Shown here piece by piece: positions 55,724-64,000 of a stretch of 64,000 nucleotides of DNA. Origin of the DNA: Adiantum capillus-veneris (lineage: Eukaryota; Streptophyta; Polypodiopsida; Polypodiales; Pteridaceae); contig CM043965.1 of assembly GCA_014529385.2 (NCBI GenBank), positions 66,829,690-66,893,689 on the forward strand. Direction: 5' to 3'. The notes below the pieces were generated by a model, which saw nothing but the letters and a program-made list of their open reading frames with translations, made no database searches and had not been told where the DNA came from. The translations under genes and the position numbers were made by a program. Every line of letters starts with the position of its first letter. Within the stretch, counting starts at the first letter, position 1.

Positions 55724-55908
55724 TTGGTATCAGAGCACAAGGTTTCTCTTTTCTTGCTCAAGAAGGGAGGTCCTCGAGCTAATTATAAATGGTTGGTATT
55801 ATTAATTGCAATTGAGTAAGTAGAATAGGGATTTTTCAGCCTTGTAGTGCGCTTGCTTTGTGCAGATAACGTGGCATCACCGTCGAGAGCTATGGTCTTA
55901 ATAGTGGA
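55724..55908 (+). mobile_element. G1-type leader remnant after second LTR
   Basis: It includes the primer site and matches 40066-40250, then ends at TAGTGGA, where pararetrovirus-like sequence begins. TGGA (55905-55908) is shared by both sides, a microhomology junction. Confidence 0.8.
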
Positions 55909-56885
55909 AGACGACACCAATAGAAGTGAAATTGATGATTCACAGGTATTTATTCCTTTAGTACCAGATAATTCAAAGATGTATATCTTTGAAATACCTC
56001 TACATATGAAAAATGATGAACCCATGGGAGAAGCCTCTACTAATTCTCCACCCATTCCACCAACTCCCCAATTTGTGCAAGGTATAAGAAAAGTAGGTGA
56101 TATCACGTTCTTCAACATTGACAATTTGGAACAGATAGATATCATCCTTGTTTTAGAATATATGCACAATTAAATTTATTAGCAAAGATTGTTTGGAAGA
56201 ATGAAGCAACAAATTGTTGTGGAAGCGACAACTAATGGATTCACTGGCATTTTAAAGTCATGGTGGGAAATGCTTCCTCAAAAAGTTAATTGTTGTATTT
56301 TGACCTCCTAATACCAGATCTCCAATGCTCGTATTAATTGAAAGAATTTACGAGGAGTTCATTGAACATCAGGAAGATCAATCAAACCTAGACCCTTCAA
56401 GCTTTTCATGAAGCATAGATATGTAATTTCTCTTCAATTTAGATTTATAACAAAAATTTAATTCACAAAGCAAGAAAATATCATTCTGGAGAAATCAAAG
56501 CAAAATTCGTCCACAAATTACCGAAAGTAATAACAAAGTTACTTTTGCAAAAATTAAAACATAAAAATCTTGATCTTTAGTGAGCAACATCAGGTGACAT
56601 CAATCAAGCCCTCCAAATAGTAATACAGGAACTCTTCATCCAAAAGCAAGCACAGAAAGAGTTTAAAAACTCTAAACCTTCAAAGAAGTTTTGTAAGTAG
56701 AACTACTATAGCAAAACATCTGGATGTGCAGATTCAAAAAATAAATGTGATTGCAAGGATAGAAAGAAAGAGCCCAAGAAGAAGAAGTTTAGAAGAAAAC
56801 CTAAATATCGCCTTTTCGCAAAACGTAAGTCCACTTCTTCTAAAAAATGATAACAAATGCTTCATCTGTGGCAAAACAGGTCATT
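55905..56885 (+). pseudogene. Pararetrovirus-like tandem unit A, right piece (coat-protein-like)
   Basis: It resumes with an acidic DDTNRSEIDDSQVFIPLVP, a Pro-rich STNSPPIPPTPQF, then GFTGILKSWWEMLP, a tract with many stops, and a Lys-rich KEPKKKKFRRK region before CFICGKTGH. The W-W and basic-then-knuckle pattern is what I know from caulimovirid coat proteins. The knuckle is cut after GH and lacks its last Cys. Many stops and shifts are present; no function remains. Confidence 0.6.
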
Positions 56886-58352
56886 CGACAAACCATCTGA
56901 GCATAAAACTCTTGGTCACTTTGACAAATGTCTATTCTTGAATGTCTTGGAGTTTACTAATGAACAATAGAACTAAGGTGGGAAGATTGGGAATCGTAGA
57001 GCGGCTTGTTAACAAGCTACAAAGCAGCTTGCCTACTTTTGAGTTCAAGGTGAGGAGAGATTTATACACTATTGCTCGTTATCACACAAATTGCAACAAT
57101 CTTATTGATAACACATGCAAAACTCCCTCCAAAGTCCCAACAGATGTATAATTTGCAACAATCGATTATACTTGGGATGAAGACTCAGATGAACCTAGAT
57201 GGGATATAACCAATGCAGAATGCAGACCATGTATTAAAGACTATGAAGTTGTACTTCATGGAGACCTGAATCAATTTGATTGCTTGTATGAAGAAACATT
57301 TAAAATAGCCTTCAAGAAGAATAAATCCCAACTCAACTTCTATATCCTCCTTATGACAATGATTTTGGCATGGAAGACGACACCAATGGAAGTGAAATTG
57401 ATGATTCACAGGTATTTATTCCTTTAATACCAGATAATTCAAAGGTGTAGATCTCTGAAGTGCCTCTACATATGGAAAAGGATGAGCCCATGGGAGAAGC
57501 ATCTACTAATGCTCCACCCATTCCACCAACTCCCCAATTTTTGCAAGCTTTAAGAAAAGTAGGTGATATCACATTCTTCAACATTGACGATATGGAACAA
57601 GTAATTCTCATCCTTGTTTTGAAATATATGCACAATTGAATTTATTAGCAAATATTGTTTGGAAGAATGAAGCAACAAAGTGATGTGGAAGCGGTAACCA
57701 ACGGATTCACTGGCATTTTAAAGTCATGGTGGGAAATGCTTCCTCAACAAGTTAAAAATGTTGTATTTTGACCTCCTAATACCAGATCTCCAATGCTCGT
57801 ATTAATTGAAAGAGGAGTTCATTGGACATCAGGAAGATCAATCAAACCTAGACCCTTCAAGCTTTTCATGAAGCACAAATATGTAATTTCTCTTCAGTTT
57901 AGGATTTTTGTATTTATTACAGAAATTTAATTTACAAAGCAAGAAAATATCATTATGGAGAAATCAAAGCAAAATTCCTCCACAAATTGCAAAAAGCAAT
58001 AACAGTTACTTTTGCAAAAATTGAAACATCAAAATCTTGATCTTCAATGAGCAACATCAGGTGACATCAGTGAAGCTCTCCAAATAGTAATACAGGAACT
58101 CTGCATCCAGAAGCAAGCACAGAAAAACTTTAAAAACTCTAAACCTTCAAAGAAGTTTTGCAAGCAAAACTACTATAGCAAAACATTTGGCTGTGCAGAT
58201 TCAACAAAGAAATGTACCTGCAAGGATAGAAAGAAAGAGCCCAAGAAGAAGAAGTTTAGAAGAAAACCTAAATATCGTCTTTTCGCGAAATGTAGGACCA
58301 TTTCTTCTAAAAAATGATAACAAATGCTTCATTTGTGGCAAAACAAGTCATT
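56886..58352 (+). pseudogene. Pararetrovirus-like tandem unit B
   Basis: This is a full unit of 1,467 bp, from CGACAAACC.TC to the GTCATT of its truncated knuckle. The same modules as unit A appear in order (LPTFEFKVRRDLYTIARYH near 57030, the acidic block near 57380, the SWWEM block near 57730, the basic patch near 58240). It is broken by many stops. Confidence 0.7.
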
Positions 58353-59841
58353 CAACAAACCATCCGAGCACAAAACTTTTGGTCACTTTGACAAATGTCT
58401 ATTCTTGAATGTCTTGGAGTTTACTAATGAACAATAGAATTCTTTAGACAAAGAACTAAGGTGGGAAGATTGGGAATTGCGGAGCGGCTTGTTAAGAAGT
58501 TGCAAAGAAGCTTGCCTAATTTTGAGTTCGAGGCGGGGAGAGATTTATACACTATTGCTCGTTATCACACAAATCGCAACAATCTTATTGACAACAAATG
58601 CAAAACTCCCTCCAAAGTCCCAACGGGTGTATAATTTGCAACAATAGATTATGCTTGGGATGAAGACTTAGATGAACCTAGATGGGATATAACCAATGCA
58701 GAATGCAGACCATGTATTAAAGACTATGAAGTTGTATTTCATGGAGACCTGAATCAATATGATTGCTTGTATGAAGAAACATTTACAATAGCCTTCAAGA
58801 AGAATAAATCCCAACTCAACTTCTATCTCCTCCTTATATGACAATAATTTTGGCATGGAAGACGACACCAATGGAAGTCAAATTGATGATTCACAATTAT
58901 TTATTCCTTTAGTACCAGATAATTCAAAGGTGTAGATCTCTGAAGTGCCTCTACATATGGAAAAGGATGAGCCCATGGGAGAAGCCTCTACTAATGCTCC
59001 ACCCATTCCACCGACTCCCCAATTTGTGCAAGCTATAAGAAAAGTAGGCGATATCACATTCTTCAACATTGACGATATGGAACAGGTAATTATCATCCTT
59101 GTTTTAGAATATATGCACACTTGGATTTATTAGCAAACATTGTTTGGAATAACGAAGCAACAAAGTGATGTGGAAGCGGCAACCAACGGATTCACTGGCA
59201 TTTTAAAGTCATGGTGGGAATGTTTCCTCAAGAAGTGAAAAATGTTGTATTACAACATCCTAATACCAGATTCCAATGCTTGTATTAATTGAAAGAATCT
59301 ACAAGGAGTTCATTGGACATCAGGAAGATCACTCAAACCTAGTTCAAGCTTTTCATGAACCACAGATATGTAATTTCTCTTCAATTTAGGATTTTTGTAT
59401 TTATTACAGAAAATTATTTTACAAAGCAAGAAAATATCATTATGGAGAAATCAAAGTAAAATTCGTCCACAAATTGCCGAAAGCAATAACAAAGTTACTT
59501 TTGCAAAAATTAAAACATCAAAATCTTGATCTTCGGTGAGCAACATCAGGTGACATCAGTCAAGCTCTCCAAATAGTAATACAGGAACTCTTCATCCAAA
59601 AGCAAGCATAGAAAGAGTTAAAAAACTCTAAACCTTCAAAGAAGTTTTGCAAGCAGAACTACTATAGCAAAAAAATTGGCTGTGCAAATTCAAAAAATAA
59701 ATGTGACTGCAAGGATAGAAAGAAAGAGCCCAAGAAGAAGAAGTTTAGAAGAAAACCTAAATATCGCCTTTTCACGAAACGTAAGTCCACTTCTTCTAAA
59801 AAATGATAACAAATGCTTCATCTGTGGCAAAACAGGTCATG
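58353..59841 (+). pseudogene. Pararetrovirus-like tandem unit C
   Basis: This 1,489 bp unit has the same module order as B and ends with a truncated knuckle near 59806-59841. Units B and C differ by substitutions and small indels throughout. Confidence 0.7.
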
Positions 59842-61211
59842 CGACAAACCATCCGAGCATAAAACTCTTGGTCACTTTGACAAATGTCGATTCTTGAATG
59901 TCTTGGACTTTACTTATGAACAATAGAATTCTTTAGATGAAGAACTAAGGTGGGAAGATTGGGAAGCGCAGAGTGGCTTGTTAACAAGCTGCAAAGTAGC
60001 TTGCCTAATTTTGAGTTTGAGGTGGGGAGAGATTTAAACACTATTGTTCGTCATCACACAAATTGCAACAACCTTATTGACAACACATGCAAAACTCCCT
60101 CCAAAATCCCAACAGGTGTATCATTTGCAACAATTGACTATGCTTGGGATAAAGACTCATATGAACCTAGATGGGTTATAAACAATGCAGAATGCAGACC
60201 AGGTATAAAGACTATGAAGCTGTATTTCAGAGAGACCTGAATCAATTTGACTATTTGTATGAAAAAACAATTTACAATGGCTTCCAAGAAGAATATATCC
60301 CAGCTCAACTTCCATCTCTTCCTTATGACTATAATTTTGGCATGGAAGATGACACCAATAGAAGTGAATTGATGATTCACGAGTATTTATTCCTTTAGTA
60401 CCAGATAATTCAAAGGTGTATATCTTTGAAGTGCCTCTACATATGGAAAAGAATGAGCCCATGGGATAAGCCTCTAGTAATGCTCCACCCATTCCACCAA
60501 CTCCCCAATTTATGCGAGGTATAATAAAAGTAGGTGATATCACATTTTTCAACATAAACAAAATGGAACAGGTAGATATCATCCTTGTTCTAGAATATAT
60601 GTAGAATTGGATTTATTAGCAAGAATGAGGCCACAAACTGCTGTGGAAGCGGCAATCAATGGAAAGAATCTACAAGGAGTTCATTGGACATCATGAAAAT
60701 CAATCAAACATAGACCCTTCAAGATTTTCATGAAGCACAGATATGTAATTTCTCTTCAATTTGGGATTTGTGCATTTATTACAAATATTTAATTTACAAA
60801 GCAAGAAAATATCATTCTAGAGAAATCAAAGTAAAATTTGTCCACAAATTGCCAAAAGCAATAACAAAGTTACTTTTGGAGAAATTATAAAATCAAAATC
60901 TTGATCTTCAGTCAACATTAGGTGACATTAGTCAAGCTCTCCCAATAGTAAGGAACTCTGCATCCAGAAGCAAGCATAGAAAGAGTTGAAAAACTCTAAA
61001 CTTTCAAAGAAGTTGTGCAAGTAGAACTACTATAGCAAAGATTTTGGTTGTGCAGATTTAAAATAGAAATGTGTTTGTAATAAGGATAGAAAGAAAGAGC
61101 CCAAGGAGAAGGAGATTAGAAGAAAACCTAAATATCGTCTTTTCAAGGAACGTAAGTCCACTTCTTCTAAAACTGATAACAAATGCTTCATCTGTGGCAA
61201 AATAGGTCATT
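59842..61211 (+). pseudogene. Pararetrovirus-like tandem unit D, last copy with complete knuckle
   Basis: The last unit is about 1,370 bp and has lost ~100 bp around the SWWEM block (near 60640-60660). Unlike A-C, its knuckle is complete: CFICGKIGHWASEC (CX2CX4HX4C, about 61186-61228), followed by PKKKK. This shows the duplication breakpoint in A-C lies inside the knuckle codons and that D keeps the original downstream junction. Confidence 0.7.
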
Positions 61212-62073
61212 GGGCTTCTGAATGCCCTAAAAAGAAGAAATCAGTGGCATTCAAGAATATAACCCATTAGGATGGATACAACTATTCAAAGCTTTCCTCC
61301 AATGAAATCTCAAACTTTGAACTCAGTATTACCCAGTTCAAAAGCGAAGCCTCTTCTACAACAGAAGATTCTTCAAGCTTAGATTCAGGATTTGAAGATT
61401 TTCCTATAGCTCTCAATATGATGACTATAGAAGATTTCATGCGAATACCCTTCAATACTCACAGATGGGAAAAGTCTCCAAGAGATAAAAATTCTTCACG
61501 AAAAAATAGGATTGAAGAATCAAGCGATTTCAATTCTTCTTCAATGTCTGCCAAATTAGGTAAGAAATATCGATCCAAAATATCCATCTTTCATAAGCAG
61601 ATAAAAGAAGCAGCACAAGCTAATGCACCATCGTCAAAAAAATGGTATTTCCAATCGTGGCTAATAAAATAAAGATAAATAAAGTCAAAGAGAGTAAACC
61701 TTTCTTTGATAGCGATTTTATCAGTAATCTAGAAATTGGAAAAGTCAAAGCTAAATATGTCTATGATCTACCACCTGGAAGAGGATCTTCTTCTTCATCA
61801 GGTTCAGATTACGAAGATATCTTAGCCATGGCATCAACATCCAACCAACCCATTCCTTTCTCTTATGATGCATTCCTCCAAAAGAAAAAAGAGCTCAAGC
61901 AAAGGGCAAAACTTCTTGCCAAACAAGAAGCAGTGCTTAAATGGGAAGCTGATCTTAGGATTAAAAAGAAAACTCTTCACTCTTTATGGTGGGGTGAAGT
62001 AAGAGAAATATTGACTATAATAAGATACCAGCTCTTAACCTCAATCACAACAGTTGTACTTACAATCGATTAA
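61212..62073 (+). pseudogene. Pararetrovirus-like polyprotein part after the coat region, unrecognised
   Basis: Frames run on from the knuckle through a Ser/Glu-rich stretch (SSTTEDSSSLDSGFEDFP) and NMMTIEDFMRIPF. A second frame (61642-62073) has KVKAKYVYDLPPGRGSSSSS and a charged helix QKKKELKQRAKLLAKQEAVL. I know no named domain here. It lies where a polyprotein linker between coat protein and protease would be. Confidence 0.45.
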
Positions 62074-63360
62074 TTGTAGCCTCTACAATAGGTATGACTG
62101 CACCAACAACATGTATAATTGCACCAATAGAAAAGCGATCACCGATATGTAACCCCTTTACCTCTGAAGAAATTCGGAGACTTAAGTAATTATTAGCTTT
62201 GCCTAAGAAGACAAAAGATCAATCAATTAAGGATATGCAAAGCCCAAAAGAGTTAACTTTGTCCAAGCAACAAAAGGATCAACCACCTAATAAAGAATTC
62301 ATAGAGTTACAAAGTGCATACTCCTCATAATTAAAAGTGGTCAATGAATGCCAAATTGGCAATAAGGATATCCTACCACCAAAGAAGGATATCACAATAA
62401 TTGGCAAAACTCCTCCAATAGGAGAATCACATCCAACTTCTTCAACAACACAATCACATCCAAGCTCTTCAGCCAGTAAAGGTAAAGAGTCTCAAACTAA
62501 AGATCGTGTCTCCATCACGGTAAAGAAAATTAGTGAAGCAAAGAGACAAGATATCTTAGAATCTCCAGCTATCAATATTGATGGTATTCCTGTAGAAGAT
62601 CTATAATTTCTTGCTTTGGAAGAAAAGGTAAACTCTTCTATCCATTATTCCTATAAAAAAGAAGAAACTATTTTGGATCTAGAATACCCTCTCAAGTGCA
62701 AATTGATAAAGATAATGCCAAATGGATTAATAATAACGTGTCAATACAAAGAGCATCAAGGTACAAAGATTGGGGAAGGTTCTATGTCAACTATGCAAAC
62801 TCTAATTCAAAATAAAAAATCTTTGAAGAAGCTAACCCTTTTAAGCAATTGCATGTTGAACAAATCAAGCCAATCAATCTTAAAGCTATAAAGAAACCAT
62901 GGATCAATCCAATTAGTAGACAGATTTAACAATGGATTGATGAGCCCATCAAGCTTCAAGTTCTTGCTCAAATAATAAATGATGGACAATCCTAGGATCA
63001 AATCCTAGAAGGATCATCTATACATAGCAAAACAAAAGGAAAGCAATCACAAGAAGAAAGGTTGTGCCCAATAATCACTTGATCAGGAACCTCCATCAAT
63101 ATAAGTCTGATACTCACCTAAGTGCTGATCCTCACCAAACTTGACAAGATTTTAGACAATGTTGATGACATCCAATCCAGAGTATGTCATAACACAAAGT
63201 TAACTTAAAAAAATCAACAAAGCCTTGCAAGGATTGCAAAACAAATAGAGGGATTCATCCTATCACCATAGGAAGAAATTCATGAACAAATTAATGGAGA
63301 TAATAATCTCTCACCATTAAAAGGAGTCTCCATTACTATAATCCTAAATACTAAATTTTA
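62074..63360 (+). pseudogene. Degraded polyprotein sequence, unrecognised
   Basis: Open pieces at 62337-62606 (Ser/Thr-rich, ESHPTSSTTQSHPSSSASK) and 62616-62891 (DLEYPLKCKLIKIMPNGLI), then fragments near 62890 (KKPWINP) and 62945. They alternate between frames and stop often. They are probably part of the same viral-like polyprotein, but no domain is recognised. Confidence 0.35.
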
Positions 63361-63645
63361 GAATTCCCTCAATGCTATATTGGATACAAAAGCCAGCTTA
63401 ACACTCCTCAATAAAAGTTAGTCCCTGAATTTTTTTGGAAAAAGCTAGAAGAACCCTTTTTTATCAAATCTGCTAACAAATCAAAAGAGTCGATAAAATA
63501 TGGAGCTAAATTACGTCTACTACTTGGCACAGTCAGAATCCCTATCTTTGCCTATCTACGTTTTCAACCAAGCTATGATATGATCATCGACAGTGATATT
63601 CTGGAAAAATTGCAGCCAATCACATTCAACAATGAATGAGTGATT
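63361..63645 (+). pseudogene. Retropepsin-like relic of the pararetrovirus-like element
   Basis: AILDTKASLTLLN (about 63373-63411) looks like the active-site strand, with Lys where Gly is expected in D-T-G-A. After a frame change come FIKSANKS, then RIPIFAYLRFQPSYDMII and DSDILEKLQPITF, like the second half of a caulimovirid-type protease. The G-to-K change and the frameshift mean no activity. RT, if it ever followed, lies beyond the window. Confidence 0.5.
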
Positions 63646-64000
63646 CAAATTCATAGATTGCTTTGCTGCAATCTTACATCAAATCAAATATACCATTCAA
63701 TCACATGAATGGCCAAATGTATATGTGGATGAATTCAACCTAACCAATGCGACCATTCAACAGGAAGGTGCAAATCTAATCCAAGCAGATCCCTGTCTAA
63801 CTAAGGGGCACATTCTTCAAAAATATGAAATATAAAAATCCAAAGGAGAATCCACCAGACCAAAGCCAACGGAGATCTCAACTTTTGATATCCTAACATA
63901 TCGAGCCATCTCATTCTAGAGGTGGACTCGGTTGACATAATCGCTTACCCAAGCGCAAAAAATCTTAGCATAATTACTTATGTCATAACCCCCACGAATG
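63646..64000 (+). other. Tail of the window, degraded, no gene seen
   Basis: Short open pieces occur (EWPNVYVDEFNLTNATIQQ near 63705), then stops. These may be the spacer before RT of the same relic. Nothing further is recognisable up to the edge. Confidence 0.35.

Larger units (their letters stand above)
38476..55908 (+). mobile_element. G1, chromodomain-type Ty3/gypsy element, 3' rearranged, containing G2
   Basis: LTR 38476-40065, internal region 40066-45183, a second LTR (45184-45545 plus 54400-55723, split by G2), then a second copy of the internal leader (55724-55908) that ends abruptly in pararetrovirus-like sequence. The structure LTR-internal-LTR-internal(partial) implies a tandem or recombined element that later lost its right end. 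No target duplication is visible. Confidence 0.85.

Noticed and set aside
55905-61211. Tandem units as a satellite or as gag of a gypsy element
   Set aside because: Only four copies, each made of coat-protein-like modules with a viral-type basic patch and knuckle, and D leads into downstream polyprotein sequence; no LTRs flank the units. A gypsy origin remains possible but less likely.

Overview
This window is a stack of nested retroelements from a nuclear genome. I see no intact host gene. The host is almost certainly a land plant with a large, repeat-rich genome. Evidence: a Ty3/gypsy pol with a second RNase H (Tat-like), chromodomain-type gypsy elements primed by initiator-Met tRNA, a Ty1/copia element, a pararetrovirus (caulimovirid)-like relic, and a piece of a plant-type DEAD-box helicase. 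The species cannot be named from the sequence; a fern or another large-genome plant would fit.

Left half (1-38 kb). An LTR of a chromodomain gypsy family ('G') fills 1-1526. It abuts a minus-strand gypsy element 'M1' (1527-5380, 31894-~33195 and an LTR piece at 37780-37992). A plus-strand element 'P1' (LTRs 5381-6332 and 30953-31893) is inserted in M1 gag. P1 was itself hit twice. The minus-strand element 'M2' sits at 9376-18564 (TSD GAGAG) and splits P1 gag. The minus-strand Ty1/copia element 'C' sits at 25286-30466 (TSD TAAAG) and splits a captured DEAD-box helicase fragment carried by P1. A 5'-truncated Tat-like element 'T' (pol 33190-36188, LTR 36217-37779) lies in the 5' end of M1.

P1 and M2 encode a gag-protease polyprotein of about 1,650-1,700 codons with no reverse transcriptase, RNase H or integrase. 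Both end in a run of W-[IV]-P-K motifs and carry a polypurine tract directly after the ORF. They therefore look like non-autonomous elements that depend on enzymes supplied by another element. The P1 leader holds eight copies of a 24-28 bp palindrome inside a degenerate repeat. This palindrome array and the helicase capture are the most unusual things in the window.

Right half (38-64 kb). After a compound TG/TA microsatellite lies a degraded caulimovirid-like region. It contains four tandem copies (about 1.48 kb each) of a coat-protein-like segment, then unrecognised sequence and a retropepsin-like relic near 63.4-63.6 kb. The first copy is interrupted by chromodomain gypsy element G1 (38476-55908). 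The second LTR of G1 is interrupted by its relative G2 (45546-54394, TSD TAGGG).

Almost all reading frames are broken by stops, small indels or deletions at short repeats. The best preserved are the T pol (984 sense codons from mid-RT), the three M2 ORFs and the long copia ORF. Lineage and domain names come from motif recognition by eye, not from database searches.
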